Position numbers and translations under genes: made by a program. The notes below the pieces were generated by a model. The model was not told the DNA's origin and searched no databases. It saw nothing but the letters and a program-made list of their open reading frames with translations. A stretch of 64,000 nt of DNA from Corynebacterium anserum (GTDB lineage: Bacteria; Actinomycetota; Actinomycetes; Mycobacteriales; Mycobacteriaceae): the NCBI RefSeq assembly GCF_014262665.1, contig NZ_CP046883.1, forward strand, positions 1,178,001 to 1,242,000, read 5' to 3'. This document shows positions 37,261 through 47,683 of this stretch, in pieces (the first letter of the stretch is position 1; each line of letters opens with the position of its first letter).

Positions 37261-40200
37261 GTGAGTTCCCCAGACCAAGACAACCACCACCCAGCACGCC
37301 CAACGTCTCGCACACGCAAGCCACGTCATCAGCGTAGGTCGGGGAAGAAGCATCTCCCGCGTGTTGTGCGGCACTTTGGTTCCATGGCATTTCCAGAGCA
37401 TTTGCCGGTGAGCGAACGCCGCGCTGACATCATGAAGGCTATCCAGGACAATCAGGTTGTCATCATTGCCGGCGAAACGGGCTCGGGTAAAACAACACAG
37501 ATTCCTAAAATGTGCGTGGAGTTAGGCCGCGGTCGTAACCAAATGATCGGCCACACTCAGCCGCGACGCATTGCCGCTCGCAGCGTGGCCGAACGTATCG
37601 CCGAGGAAATGGGGCACTCTATTGGGGACGCCGACTCCCCCGTCGGTTACAAGATCCGATTTGATGACACCGTCAGCAGATCCACTGCCATCAAGTTGAT
37701 GACTGATGGTGTTCTTCTCAATGAAATCCAACGTGATCGTTATCTTCGCGCGTATGACACGATCATCGTGGATGAAGCACACGAGCGCAGCCTCAATATC
37801 GACTTCCTCCTCGGTTATATCAAACAGCTCTTACCTAAGCGGCCTGATCTCAAAGTCATCATTACCTCTGCGACAATCAATCCCGAAGCCTTCGCCGAAC
37901 ACTTCTCCGATGATGCCGGTAACCCAGCTCCGATTATCGAGGTATCCGGACGAACCTACCCGGTAGAGATACGCTATCGCCCTCTAGTCAAAGAACAGCT
38001 CAACGAGGAAACGGGCGAGGTAACTCGTACCGAGACTGATCCTCTCGATGGCCTCGTCGCAGCGTGTGCAGAACTCATGGCTCATGGACCTGGAGACATT
38101 CTCTGTTTCTTCTCAGGTGAACGCGAGATCAGGGACGCAGCCGATGCACTTTCGTCCGTTGTCAGTTCCGCCGGGCACGAACCGATCGATATCCTTCCTC
38201 TCTACGGCCGACTGTCTAATGCCGAGCAACATAGAGTTTTCTCGCCGGGTGGAAGGCGCCGCATCGTACTAGCTACTAACATTGCAGAAACCTCGCTCAC
38301 TGTTCCAGGCATCCACTACGTGGTGGATACTGGCTACGCGCGTATCTCACGCTACTCTCACCGTACGAAGGTCCAGCGGCTGCCCGTTGAGGAAATTTCT
38401 CAAGCTAGTGCTACTCAGCGCTCGGGTCGTTGTGGCCGTACCGCCAACGGCATCGCCATACGTCTTTATTCTGAAGCAAATTTCCTAACTCGCCCCGAAT
38501 TCACTGATCCCGAGATTCTTCGCACGCACCTCGCCTCTGTCATCTTGTCGATGGCGGCCTTAGGGCTGGGAGACATAGAGCAATTCCCTTTTCTCCAAGA
38601 GCCTGACAATAAATCTATTCGAGATGGCATCATGCTCCTCCAGGAGCTCGGCGCACTCACAGTCCCGGCGTCGGGCAAGTCGGAGAAAAAGAAGATGGGA
38701 ACTCAGAAAGGAGGTTTTACTTACCACAATGCGCAATTGACTCAGATCGGCCGAGATATCGCGCAAATTCCCACTGATCCTCGCCTCGCGCGCATGCTCG
38801 AAGCAGCACATCGCAACGATGTACTCGAACATGTTGCAGTCATAGTCGCGGCTCTCAGCATCCAAGACGTGCGGGAACGACCACTAGAACAGCAAGCTCG
38901 AGCAGATCAGCTCCACGCCCGTTTCAACGCAGATTCTGACTTCATCAGCCTGCTGACACTGTGGAATTATCTCCAGACTCAACGGCGCGAGCTCTCCGGC
39001 AACCAATTCAGAAAGCTGTGCCATAACGAATACATTCACTACATGCGTGCCCGTGAATGGATGGATCTTGTGCGACAGTTGCTCAACGTAATTCAAGATC
39101 TCCACTGGCACATACCTAATATCAGCCATGTACGAGAGCTGACTTTTCAGGAGGACTCCTACAGCGAAGATGCGATACACAAATCCATTCTGACGGGTCT
39201 GCTCACTCATGTAGGTATGAGGGAAGGTAACACCAAACAATTTACCGGTACTCGTAACTCACACTTCCTCGTACATCCTGGCTCCCACCTCGCCAAGAAA
39301 CCGCCCCAATGGATCATGGCAGCTGAGCTTGTGGAAACATCCCAGGTGTTTGCTCGTACCGTGGGGCCGATTGATCCAGCGTGGATCGAGGATATTGCAC
39401 CGCACATGGTCAAGTATGTGCATTCTGAGCCTCACTGGTCGTCCAAACGGGGTGCGGCTATGGTGCATGAGAAGGTATTGATGCTAGGTCTGCCGCTGAT
39501 AGCGGACCGCCGCGTCAACCTGGGTCGTATAGATAGGCAATTGGCACGCGAGCTGTTCATCCGGCACGCTCTTGTAGAGGGAGACTGGACCACACGGCAT
39601 CATTTCTTCAGCCGTAACCACACATTATTGGAACAAGCCACTCAATTAGAGGATAAAGCCCGCCGACGGGACATCATCGTTGATGACGAGACCCTCTTTA
39701 GCTTTTATGACAACCGCTTACCGGCTAGCATCGTGTCCGCGCGCCACTTTGACTCATGGTGGAAGAAAGCACGTCATAAGACACCCGACCTTCTGGACTT
39801 TGACCCAGATCATTTGATTGATTCTGCGGAAGGTGCAGCTGCAGCCGATGCGTTTCCTGATGTGTGGCACCAAGGATCACTGCAATTTGATCTCACCTAC
39901 GTGTTCCAACCCGGTGATGCGAATGATGGCATAACCATGCGTGTTCCCCTTCCCCTGTTGGCAAATGTCGATCCACAGCACACGCAGTGGCTCGTAGCTG
40001 GTCTACGCCACGACTTGTGTGTGGCTCTCATTAAGAGCCTCCCGAAGCCTCTTCGACGCACGGTGGTGCCGGCGACCGATTTTGCGCGCACAGCACTGGA
40101 ACGCATGGTTCCCTTCGATGGCCCTATTGACGAAGCGTTAGCTGGTGCATTGCGTTGTTTGGGCGGGACGGGGATACAGGCGGATGATTTCGATTGGTCA

Positions 40201-41322
40201 CGAGTCCCAGACCATCTTCGGATGAATGTGGCAGCGATTGACCGCCGAGGAAAAGTGGTGGACAAAGATCGTGATCTCGAAGCTCTACAAAGCAGACTGG
40301 CCGGCCAGATCACGCGTGCGATTGCACAAGCCTCGGCCCGGTCATTCAGCTCTTCCGAGCTTTCTCAGCCCAACCCTCATGATGCGGCAAACCACAGCAG
40401 CATGAAGAAGCACACCGGTAAAACTTCGCGTCCCCGAACGGGAGGTGCCACTACCGGTGGTGTTCTTGCTCGGTCCGAGCAGTGGGATGTAGACGGTATT
40501 GGGGTGGTACCGGAAACTGTGGAAACTATTGTCGATGGCCAGTCCGTTGAAGCGTTTCCGGCCGTAGTGAGCGAAGATGGCGGGGTGGTGTTACGTGCTT
40601 TTCCGACGCTACAAGCAGCTACTGCCCAGCAATTCAAAACTGTTCATGGACTAATGATGGCGGCGGTTAATCCATCGCCAGCACAGATGGTCAAGGGGTT
40701 ACCGTTGAGGCAGCGCGTGGCTCTCGAAAACTACCCGCACGGTGGGTTGAATGCCCTAGTGCAGGACATCACCGCTGCAGTGTGTAGTGATAGGCTCCGC
40801 GCCGTTGGAGCAGTTATTCGTGATCCTCAGAGATGTAACGAGGTAGTAGATAGCGCGCGACGTGAGGGTGCCTCGTGGGTACGCCGTGGTGTTGTAGAGA
40901 TCGCCCCTGCCGTACTTGCCGTTACTGATATGTCTGAGGAGTTGAAGGGATGGACGGGTGACGTGATCGATGAGATGAATGAACAGTTGGATTTTTATTT
41001 GGGCAATCATGCTGTGGCTCGGCATGGTGTGGCTCAGCTCAAGCATGTGCCTCGTTATGTGCGAGCTATGAAAGCTCGATTGGAACTTATGGATAGCGAT
41101 CCAGACCGCGAGGAAAACCTAGATGCGCTTGTTCACAGCGCTCTGCAGGATTATCAGGCCACCATCGACCGTCTACCGCGTAACCGCGTCGCATCGCCAC
41201 AGCTCAAGGAAGTGAGGTGGATGATCGAGGAGCTGCGTGTGAGTTTGTTTGCTCAGAACTTGGGTACGGCGCGTTCGGTATCAGTGCCGCGCATCCGAAA
41301 GGCATTAGCGAAGATCCACTAG
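37261..41322 (+). CDS. hrpA: ATP-dependent RNA helicase HrpA
   Basis: About 1353 residues, the usual size for HrpA, a DEAH-box RNA helicase linked to mRNA processing and ribosome rescue. Visible motifs: Walker A IAGETGSGKTTQIP, QPRRIAARSVAERIAEE, DEAH in IIVDEAHERSLNIDF, SATINPE, LATNIAETSLTVPG, and QRSGRCGR (motif VI). The HA2 and OB-fold regions follow, then a long C-terminal DUF3418 region (about 750-1350). TAGACT ends 7 nt before the GTG at 37261, so a leaderless start is likely. A TTG at 37255 is possible. Confidence 0.94.
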   Translation: MSSPDQDNHHPARPTSRTRKPRHQRRSGKKHLPRVVRHFGSMAFPEHLPVSERRADIMKAIQDNQVVIIAGETGSGKTTQIPKMCVELGRGRNQMIGHTQPRRIAARSVAERIAEEMGHSIGDADSPVGYKIRFDDTVSRSTAIKLMTDGVLLNEIQRDRYLRAYDTIIVDEAHERSLNIDFLLGYIKQLLPKRPDLKVIITSATINPEAFAEHFSDDAGNPAPIIEVSGRTYPVEIRYRPLVKEQLNEETGEVTRTETDPLDGLVAACAELMAHGPGDILCFFSGEREIRDAADALSSVVSSAGHEPIDILPLYGRLSNAEQHRVFSPGGRRRIVLATNIAETSLTVPGIHYVVDTGYARISRYSHRTKVQRLPVEEISQASATQRSGRCGRTANGIAIRLYSEANFLTRPEFTDPEILRTHLASVILSMAALGLGDIEQFPFLQEPDNKSIRDGIMLLQELGALTVPASGKSEKKKMGTQKGGFTYHNAQLTQIGRDIAQIPTDPRLARMLEAAHRNDVLEHVAVIVAALSIQDVRERPLEQQARADQLHARFNADSDFISLLTLWNYLQTQRRELSGNQFRKLCHNEYIHYMRAREWMDLVRQLLNVIQDLHWHIPNISHVRELTFQEDSYSEDAIHKSILTGLLTHVGMREGNTKQFTGTRNSHFLVHPGSHLAKKPPQWIMAAELVETSQVFARTVGPIDPAWIEDIAPHMVKYVHSEPHWSSKRGAAMVHEKVLMLGLPLIADRRVNLGRIDRQLARELFIRHALVEGDWTTRHHFFSRNHTLLEQATQLEDKARRRDIIVDDETLFSFYDNRLPASIVSARHFDSWWKKARHKTPDLLDFDPDHLIDSAEGAAAADAFPDVWHQGSLQFDLTYVFQPGDANDGITMRVPLPLLANVDPQHTQWLVAGLRHDLCVALIKSLPKPLRRTVVPATDFARTALERMVPFDGPIDEALAGALRCLGGTGIQADDFDWSRVPDHLRMNVAAIDRRGKVVDKDRDLEALQSRLAGQITRAIAQASARSFSSSELSQPNPHDAANHSSMKKHTGKTSRPRTGGATTGGVLARSEQWDVDGIGVVPETVETIVDGQSVEAFPAVVSEDGGVVLRAFPTLQAATAQQFKTVHGLMMAAVNPSPAQMVKGLPLRQRVALENYPHGGLNALVQDITAAVCSDRLRAVGAVIRDPQRCNEVVDSARREGASWVRRGVVEIAPAVLAVTDMSEELKGWTGDVIDEMNEQLDFYLGNHAVARHGVAQLKHVPRYVRAMKARLELMDSDPDREENLDALVHSALQDYQATIDRLPRNRVASPQLKEVRWMIEELRVSLFAQNLGTARSVSVPRIRKALAKIH

Positions 41323-41373
41323 CAGCACTCCGCCAGGGCATACGGTTTCTGATACCTGGTGCATACGTGTTAC

Positions 41374-41859
41374 TTACTCCCTTAGATCCGAGGCTTGCTG
41401 CGCCCGTCGATGTGCACGGAGGGACTCGATTTCATGCTCGAAGTCCTCTGCGCTATCGAATGATTTGTACACGGATGCGAAACGCAGATAGGCGACCTCA
41501 TCTAAGTTTCGAAGAGGCTCGAGTATGGCAAGTCCAATTTGATTTGCTTGAACTTGGGAACCATGTACAGCACGAACGCTTTGCTCAACTTCATGAGCAA
41601 GACGTTTGAGCGCATCGTCCGATACGTTACGACCTTGACACGCGCGCCGAACTCCTTTGATGACCTTGTCGCGGCTGAATTCCTCGGTCACTCCTGAACG
41701 CTTAGTGACGAGGAGGATTGAGCGCTCCACGGTTGTAAATCTTGTGCCACAATCAATACATTCACGACGACGCCGAATGGAAACCCCATGTTCTACCGCT
41801 CGAGAGTCAACGACGCGGGAGTGATCTGAAGTACAGGATGGACACAACACATCAATCAT
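41374..41859 (-). CDS. nrdR: Ribonucleotide reductase repressor NrdR
   Basis: 161 residues from the ATG at 41859 (MIDVLCPSC); a longer frame to 41895 is unlikely. The N-terminal zinc ribbon has CPSC and CIDC pairs around RRRRE. The ATP-cone domain follows ([18 protein letters not shown]). NrdR senses ATP/dATP and represses ribonucleotide reductase operons. It follows the divS-like gene on the same strand, next to lexA, as in C. glutamicum. No nrd genes lie in the window. Confidence 0.94.
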   Translation of the reverse strand: MIDVLCPSCTSDHSRVVDSRAVEHGVSIRRRRECIDCGTRFTTVERSILLVTKRSGVTEEFSRDKVIKGVRRACQGRNVSDDALKRLAHEVEQSVRAVHGSQVQANQIGLAILEPLRNLDEVAYLRFASVYKSFDSAEDFEHEIESLRAHRRAQQASDLRE

Positions 41860-41974
41860 CGTAGCGCGAAAGTCGCCACGACTATGAAGTAACAAATCAG
41901 TAGGTGAAGCTAAGCTCGCGCTACGAAAACAGTTTCTTCATGAGCCAAAAGGTCGTTAAATGGAAGCCCTCACA

Positions 41975-42433
41975 CTAACGATATGAAGAAGGTGTTGAGC
42001 TTGACATCTCTACAGAGTGCACAGGCGAAGCGGGCGTTGATTCTTCGTCCATAAATAAAGGACTTAGCCCGAGGCAGAGCACAATACTTCCTACAGCGAT
42101 GCTCACGCCTCCGCGAGACTGCGCCACCTTCAGAGTATTTTCCATCAGACGTTTAAGAGTCCCACCACGCACATTATCGAACATGGCATGTGATCCCTCG
42201 GTGAAACGTTGCCGACGACGAATCTGCGATCGAGAAGGAACAAAAGCTCTACCATGTCCTGATGTGTTCGATTTACTCTGCGTATCCCCCTCCAACCATG
42301 TTGGCTTGTGAGCGCGCCTAAATATTTCATGGTCAGCACCGACCCCGGTGGTTTTTGGTAAAGTTCGCACCTCGCGATGAGCAGAAACCCGCACGGCTGA
42401 GCGTTCTCTGCTGTCAGGAAACATAGTATTCAT
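41975..42433 (-). CDS. DivS-like cell-division suppressor (small membrane protein)
   Basis: 152 residues with one hydrophobic helix near the C-terminus (GVSIAVGSIVLCLGLSPLF) and a basic N-terminal two thirds. I cannot recognise a domain. The assignment rests on position: divergent from lexA and upstream of nrdR, where C. glutamicum has divS, an SOS-induced septum inhibitor. Multiple TTCGA-type half-sites lie between it and lexA. The sequence itself is poorly conserved, so the name is not certain. Confidence 0.55.
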   Translation of the reverse strand: MNTMFPDSRERSAVRVSAHREVRTLPKTTGVGADHEIFRRAHKPTWLEGDTQSKSNTSGHGRAFVPSRSQIRRRQRFTEGSHAMFDNVRGGTLKRLMENTLKVAQSRGGVSIAVGSIVLCLGLSPLFMDEESTPASPVHSVEMSSSTPSSYR

Positions 42434-42800
42434 TGAGCATTCCTTTCATCTGCTGACATGAAAGCCAGGCGAACCAACATGAAAACTTCTGGCACACCCT
42501 CGGCGCCGATATGATTCAAGCAAATCCGAGGGACATTCGCTTTGGGTCGCGTTCGAATATCCGCCACCATTCGCCACTGTGTTCTATTTTAGTGATGACT
42601 CACAAAATAGCACGGACGTTCGAATCTGTCTAGCAATTTCTCAAACTTTTCGAACAAATGAGTCATAGAGTGTTCGATTTTTCGTGTATGGTGTTCATAG
42701 ACATTCAGCTCGACGGGCAGTCTTCTCCCCCCCTTGCTCTCCGAGCCTCCGAAGCCCAGTGTTCATTCAGCACATACCCGTTCAGAAAGCAGGTACATCC
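42434..42800. promoter_or_regulatory. Divergent divS/lexA control region with SOS half-sites
   Basis: No gene lies in this 367-bp gap. TTCGAA occurs at 42552-42557, 42619-42624 and 42649-42654, and TGTTCGA at 42671-42677. TCGAACA (42650-42656) and TGTTCGA are the two halves of a corynebacterial SOS box but stand 14 bp apart instead of 2. A 7-bp inverted repeat CTATTTT/AAAATAG spans 42584-42610. LexA self-control is expected here, but no full-consensus 16-bp box is present. Confidence 0.5.
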
Positions 42801-43550
42801 ATGGCACCGCGTGACCTCAACGATGAAGAGCTGCGATCAACCCGCCGTCGTCCAGGACGGCCACCCAAAAGCGCAGCCGATAAGTCTATGAGCGCCGGTA
42901 AGGACAAGTTGACTGACAGGCAACGGCGTATTCTTCAGGTGATTACTGACTCCACTGTCCTTCGCGGTTATCCACCAAGCATCCGCGAGATCGCTGATGC
43001 CGTGGGCCTTCAATCCACCTCTTCCGTGTCCTATCACTTAGGTCAATTGGAGAAGAAGGGTTATCTGCGTCGCGAAGACAAAAAGCCCCGCGCCGTGGAT
43101 GTTCGGCACTTGAAAGAGGAGCCAAAGCCACGGCATATCGCCACGGCTGAACCGGCAGCCTCCGACGAACGTCCAGCCGCAACCTACGTGCCTGTCATCG
43201 GTCAGATAGCTGCCGGCAATCCAATCTTGGCTGAACAACACGTCGACGCAGTATTCCCTCTTCCTCCCGAATTGGTCGGCAGTGGTGAGCTATTCTTGCT
43301 CCAGGTCGTGGGAGAATCCATGCACGACGCTGGAATTTTTAATGGCGACTGGGTAGCTGTTCGTTCCCAAAAAGTTGCTGAGTTCGGAGACTTCGTTGCT
43401 GCAATGATTGATGGCGAAGCGACCGTTAAAGAGTTTCACAAAAACGTGGACGGTGTGTGGTTACTGCCCCACAATGATCTCTTCGAACCAATCCCCGCTG
43501 AAGAAGCAGAAATCCTCGGCAAGGTTGTCGCCGTGTTGCGTAAGGTCTAA
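42801..43550 (+). CDS. lexA: SOS repressor LexA
   Basis: 249 residues from the ATG at 42801 ([10 protein letters not shown]). The winged helix is at about 35-100 ([32 protein letters not shown]). The cleavage site is A138-G139 in GQIAAGNP, with catalytic S173 (VGESMHD) and K210 (EATVKEF). The regulator cuts itself when RecA is active, derepressing SOS genes. A longer frame from 42684 runs through the promoter region and is rejected. Confidence 0.96.
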   Translation: MAPRDLNDEELRSTRRRPGRPPKSAADKSMSAGKDKLTDRQRRILQVITDSTVLRGYPPSIREIADAVGLQSTSSVSYHLGQLEKKGYLRREDKKPRAVDVRHLKEEPKPRHIATAEPAASDERPAATYVPVIGQIAAGNPILAEQHVDAVFPLPPELVGSGELFLLQVVGESMHDAGIFNGDWVAVRSQKVAEFGDFVAAMIDGEATVKEFHKNVDGVWLLPHNDLFEPIPAEEAEILGKVVAVLRKV

Positions 43551-43692
43551 CTGCGTAGCTCCACCCGAGCCTTTTCCCCCTTCACAGCTAGCTTTCTGAT
43601 GCTCGGCGCATAGCTTGTACCCCCGTGGGGGCTGCCTCCATACGTTCTCCACGGCAGCACTCGTTATACGATGAGAGACACGCGTGAATGCA

Positions 43693-43709
43693 GGGGCTAT
43701 CGCAGCCCC
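43693..43709 (+). terminator. Hairpin between lexA and sugR
   Basis: GGGGCT/AGCCCC with a 5-nt loop, followed by an A/T-rich run (AGTATTATCTTGTATTTT). It may terminate lexA transcription 140 bp downstream of the stop. The TATTAT after it could instead serve as a -10 for sugR. Confidence 0.45.
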
Positions 43710-43772
43710 AGTATTATCTTGTATTTTCCATAAGCCACGTCTTTATCTCACGTCCCGAGAAAGCCTCATTCC

Positions 43773-44591
43773 ATGCCTTTGCAATCCGCCGAGCGTAGAC
43801 GCCAAATTGCCTCCCTCGCAGCGGTACGCGGACGTGTGACAGTCATCGATCTTGCACAACAGTTCACAGTCACCGCCGAAACTATCCGCAGGGATCTCGC
43901 GATTCTCGACGCTGAAGGAATCCTCTGTCGTGTACATGGCGGTGCAGTTCCTGTCCGCAACTATCGAACGGACCTCACCAGCTACGAAGCTCGGGCAAAA
44001 GCTTCACTTGCTGCCAAGAAAGCCATTGCACGGCGTGCTGTTCAATTGCTGCCCGTTCCTGGCAGCACTATTTTCCTAGACGGCGGCACCACAACGGCCT
44101 TGATGGCTACACTCATGGCCGACATTCCACATCTCCAGGACAACGCGCCACCGTATTCAGTCATAACCAATTCCCTACCTGTGGCATTATCGCTCGCCGA
44201 TTCCACGCTTTTTGACATCAAGTTGCTTGGTGGCAAGGTGCGGCCTCAGTCGCGGGCAGTTGTAGGCGATACGGCTACTCGGGGTATAGCCGTACTACGC
44301 GCAGATGTCGCTTTTGTTGGAACAAGCGCGTTGACGCTCAACCACGGATTGTCCACACCCGATGAACAGGAAGGCGCCGTCAAACGCGCCATGGTCACTA
44401 ACGCCAGGCAAACCATTGCCCTCTGTGATTCCACCAAGTTTGGCCTTGATTACCTTGTGAGCTTTGCCTCGATAGAGGATTTATCAATGGTTATCACCGA
44501 TGACATGGCCTCCAATGACTACGTCAGCGCATTAAACGAAGCGGGTATCCACGTAGAATTTGCTGCATCACCCTCTGATAGCACGACATAA
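43773..44591 (+). CDS. sugR: DeoR-family sugar regulator SugR
   Basis: 272 residues. The N-terminal DeoR helix-turn-helix reads SAERRRQIASLAAVRGRVTVIDLAQQF and TAETIRRDLAILD. The C-terminal sugar-phosphate isomerase-like domain has FLDGGTTTALMATL and STKFGLDYLVSFA. In C. glutamicum SugR represses PTS and glycolytic genes and lies between lexA and the pfkB-ptsI-ptsF-ptsH block. Here the downstream neighbour is the uracil permease instead, so its usual adjacent targets are missing. The name rests on position plus family. Confidence 0.85.
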   Translation: MPLQSAERRRQIASLAAVRGRVTVIDLAQQFTVTAETIRRDLAILDAEGILCRVHGGAVPVRNYRTDLTSYEARAKASLAAKKAIARRAVQLLPVPGSTIFLDGGTTTALMATLMADIPHLQDNAPPYSVITNSLPVALSLADSTLFDIKLLGGKVRPQSRAVVGDTATRGIAVLRADVAFVGTSALTLNHGLSTPDEQEGAVKRAMVTNARQTIALCDSTKFGLDYLVSFASIEDLSMVITDDMASNDYVSALNEAGIHVEFAASPSDSTT

Positions 44592-44627
44592 CCCCTGGCT
44601 TTTCCCTACCGTTCCCCCTCTTGTCGG

Positions 44628-44667
44628 TCACCTGCACCTCCGTTCTCTCACCTGCACTTCCGTTCTC
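44628..44667 (+). repeat. 20-bp imperfect tandem repeat after sugR
   Basis: Two adjacent 20-bp units, TCACCTGCACCTCCGTTCTC (44628-44647) and the same with one C-to-T change (44648-44667), lie in the 190-bp gap between sugR and the permease. No gene is visible in that gap. Confidence 0.85.
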
Positions 44668-44782
44668 CGAGAAGCTCGCACTGCCCCGCTAAGGGCAAGA
44701 AAACCCACTTCCCCGGGGGGCCGAGAACGCCTTCTCAACCGGGTAACGAAACGCTCCCGCTTTCCCTACCCGGAGTCGGGCA

Positions 44783-46129
44783 TCATCGCGGCAAAGTGTA
44801 CTGCCCCTCTCCCACCTTGCTATAGAGAACACGTAGGATCGGGTAACCCAAGATAACGCCAATAGAACCCCAAGCAATCCCCTCCAAGTGGATGGAGCCA
44901 ACAGAAACAGTGAGATTGCCGATACCAGCAATCATCGCCACTGAGGCAGTAGTGAGATTCACCGGATTAGTTAGGCTCACGTTATTGTCCTGCCAGATAC
45001 GGATACCAAGCAACCCGATCATGCCGTAGAGAACCATGGTAGCCCCACCCAATACGCCTTGGGGGATTGTCAGGATCACAGCCCCGAACTTCGGGATGAA
45101 CGCCAAAACCATCGCTGTACACGCGGCTACCCAGTAGGCAGCGGAAGAATAAACTCGTGTCGCCGCCATCACGCCAATATTTTCGGCATAGGTTGTGGTA
45201 CCCGAACCGCCAAAACTGCCTGCGAGCATAGTCGACGCCCCATCAGCAATAAGCGCGGGACCTGCCAAATCATCTAAATTTCGCCCAGTCATGGTGGCCA
45301 CTGCTTTGACATGCCCAACATTTTCGGCAATAAGGACAACCACAACAGGAAGTGTCACTGTGACAGCAGCGATATTGAACTCCGGCGTCGCAAAGTGAGG
45401 AAGACCGAACCACTGCGCATCTGCCACAGTCTGCCGTGCAGCCTCTGAAATCCCACCGTAGAAAAATGCAAAAACCCACCCCACCATGAGACCCAAAAGA
45501 ATTCCCAAGCGAGCAACCATGCCTCGTCCTGCCACTGTGAAAACAAGAATCGCTAGCAGAGTCACCGCGGCGATGAGTGGCTGAGCCTGAAAATTCGATG
45601 TCGCGGATGGAGCCAGGTTTAGACCAATCAGTGCCACGATTGATCCGGTCACTGCTGGCGGCATCACCGCGTCGATTATCCTTCGGCCGGCCACGCTCAC
45701 GGCGATACCGACGACGGCAAGTAGAACTCCAGCAGCCAGAATTCCGCCCAACTGAGCGGCGAAGCCGTGCTGTTGAGACGCGGTCAGCGGAGCAATGAAA
45801 GCAAAAGAGCTACCAAGATAAGAAGGCAAACGATTACAAGTGACCAGCAGGAAAATGATGGTGCCAATACCCGAAAACAGCAGCGTGGTGTTTACAGGAA
45901 AGCCAGTCAACGTGGGCACCAACAGGGTGGACCCGAACATGGCAACGACGTGCTGCATGCCGATGCCGATGGTGCGTGACCAGGACAGGCGCTCTTCAGG
46001 AGCAACCACCCCGCCCCTCTTTATCGTTTTCCCATCTCCATGGAGTGTCCAGCCGAAAAATCGCCCCGCCGGCCCACGTAGTTGGTCCCGCGTTGAGTGT
46101 TCAGATGTTCGCAGTTCTTTCACGGACAC
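44783..46129 (-). CDS. uraA: Uracil/xanthine permease (NCS2 family, UraA-like)
   Basis: 448 residues with about 12 to 14 membrane segments. The early GMQHVVAMFGSTLLVP motif and the later DGASTMLAGSFGGSGTTTYAENIGV match the NCS2 nucleobase:proton symporters. Subfamily and position (next to hflX) favour uracil uptake. The start MSVKELRTSEHS is preceded by CAATAATAGGTG, a weak ribosome binding site. Confidence 0.88.
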   Translation of the reverse strand: MSVKELRTSEHSTRDQLRGPAGRFFGWTLHGDGKTIKRGGVVAPEERLSWSRTIGIGMQHVVAMFGSTLLVPTLTGFPVNTTLLFSGIGTIIFLLVTCNRLPSYLGSSFAFIAPLTASQQHGFAAQLGGILAAGVLLAVVGIAVSVAGRRIIDAVMPPAVTGSIVALIGLNLAPSATSNFQAQPLIAAVTLLAILVFTVAGRGMVARLGILLGLMVGWVFAFFYGGISEAARQTVADAQWFGLPHFATPEFNIAAVTVTLPVVVVLIAENVGHVKAVATMTGRNLDDLAGPALIADGASTMLAGSFGGSGTTTYAENIGVMAATRVYSSAAYWVAACTAMVLAFIPKFGAVILTIPQGVLGGATMVLYGMIGLLGIRIWQDNNVSLTNPVNLTTASVAMIAGIGNLTVSVGSIHLEGIAWGSIGVILGYPILRVLYSKVGEGQYTLPR

Positions 46130-46153
46130 CTATTATTGCCCATAAAGCATCGC

Positions 46154-47611
46154 TTACACCACAAACTCTTTGAGCTCTTGAGCGACCGAATCCGGCAAAC
46201 GCACATCTAAGATAGCCCCGTGCGAGTCATATTCTTCGCCGAGCACAGTGCCATATTCGTGCACGCGCGCCACCACGTCCCCCCGGGTAAACGGAATACG
46301 CATGGTCACATGGGAATCGAGACTGTTAAGAAAAACCTCAAGCCGGGTTTCCAGTTCTTCAATTCCCTCTCCAGTTCGAGCGGAAACAAACACCACGTCA
46401 TCGAGTCGATGCCGTAACTCGGCGAGAACAAGCGGATCAGCCGCATCAATCTTGTTCACCACAAGAATCTCCGGAGGAGCGGGGGTACCCGTTTCCCTCA
46501 CGATGTCCCCAACAACCTTGTTCACCGCCGCAATCTGCTCCATGGGAAATGGATCAGAACCATCAACGACGTGAAGCACAACGTCAGCTGCCAGAACTTC
46601 CTCAAGGGTAGAACGGAATGCTTCGACAAGCTGGGTGGGAAGATGCCGCACAAATCCCACGGTGTCTGTAAATACAACCGCCCGTCCGTCCCTCAACGAT
46701 GCGCGACGCGTGGTGGGATCCAGGGTGGCAAAAAGAGCATCTTCCACCAGCACGCCGGCGCCAGTCAATGCGTTGATGAGCGAAGACTTGCCCGCATTCG
46801 TATATCCTGCGATCGCAACCTGCGGAATAGCAGAATTATCCCGACGCTCACGCTTAATCTCCCGAGATGTCTTCATCGAAGCAATTTCCTTACGGAGCCT
46901 CGCCATGTCCGCACGCAAGCGGCGACGGTCAGCTTCGATCTTTGTCTCACCAGGACCGCGCAATCCCACGCCACCATTAGAACCAGCGCGTCCACCCGCC
47001 TGGCGTGATAGGGTTCCACCCCAACCACGAACGCGGGTAATCAAGTATTCCATCTGAGCCAGAGCCACCTGGGCTTTGCCTTCTTTAGACTTCGCGTGCT
47101 GGGCGAAAATATCGAGGATCAACATCGTGCGATCAATGACCTTGACGTCGAGCGCTTTTTCCAATGCGATCATTTGTCCAGGACTCAGTTCGCCGTCACA
47201 AATCACGGTATCCGCGCCCGTTTCGATAACGATAGACCTCAGCTCATCGACCTTGCCCCTGCCAATGTAGGTGCCTGAATCTGGCTTATCACGTTTCTGA
47301 TAAATCATGTCCACGATCTCAGAACCTGCAGTAGTGGCCAATGCCGCGAGTTCATCGAGACGCGCTTCAATCTGGGCCACTGTCCCTTCAGTCCATACCC
47401 CTACCAACACCACTTTCTCGAGGCGTAATTTTCGGTACTCGACATCGTAACCATCCGACTGTTCATCAGTATAGGTACTCACTCCACGCGTGAGCCGGCG
47501 CAGACTGGAGCGTGCCTCCAAGTCCATTTCGCCAACGGTCGGTGTTTTCAGTTCCTCCACGGACACATCGTGAAAGCCTGCGGGACGAATATCATGTTCA
47601 TGCTCTGTCAT
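46154..47611 (-). CDS. hflX: Ribosome-associated GTPase HflX
   Basis: 485 residues. The N-terminal HflX domain includes [14 protein letters not shown] and [17 protein letters not shown], and the linker ends in the Gly-rich [22 protein letters not shown]. The G domain carries G1 [15 protein letters not shown]3 [10 protein letters not shown] and G4 NKID. HflX splits stalled or stressed 70S ribosomes. It is followed by the permease gene 24 bp downstream and diverges from the Cys-tailed hypothetical gene. Confidence 0.94.
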   Translation of the reverse strand: MTEHEHDIRPAGFHDVSVEELKTPTVGEMDLEARSSLRRLTRGVSTYTDEQSDGYDVEYRKLRLEKVVLVGVWTEGTVAQIEARLDELAALATTAGSEIVDMIYQKRDKPDSGTYIGRGKVDELRSIVIETGADTVICDGELSPGQMIALEKALDVKVIDRTMLILDIFAQHAKSKEGKAQVALAQMEYLITRVRGWGGTLSRQAGGRAGSNGGVGLRGPGETKIEADRRRLRADMARLRKEIASMKTSREIKRERRDNSAIPQVAIAGYTNAGKSSLINALTGAGVLVEDALFATLDPTTRRASLRDGRAVVFTDTVGFVRHLPTQLVEAFRSTLEEVLAADVVLHVVDGSDPFPMEQIAAVNKVVGDIVRETGTPAPPEILVVNKIDAADPLVLAELRHRLDDVVFVSARTGEGIEELETRLEVFLNSLDSHVTMRIPFTRGDVVARVHEYGTVLGEEYDSHGAILDVRLPDSVAQELKEFVV

Positions 47612-47683
47612 TACGTACCATTTTTACACTGTTTTACCTGCACCAAAGAAAACGCACCGTGGCTATCCAGCTACAGTAGAACC

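Noticed and set aside
39897..40313. Arg/Ser-rich minus-strand frame inside hrpA
   Set aside because: It is a shadow of the HrpA coding frame without a recognisable domain.
42684..42800. N-terminal extension of lexA
   Set aside because: It covers the promoter region and is not part of the LexA fold. The ATG at 42801 fits family length.
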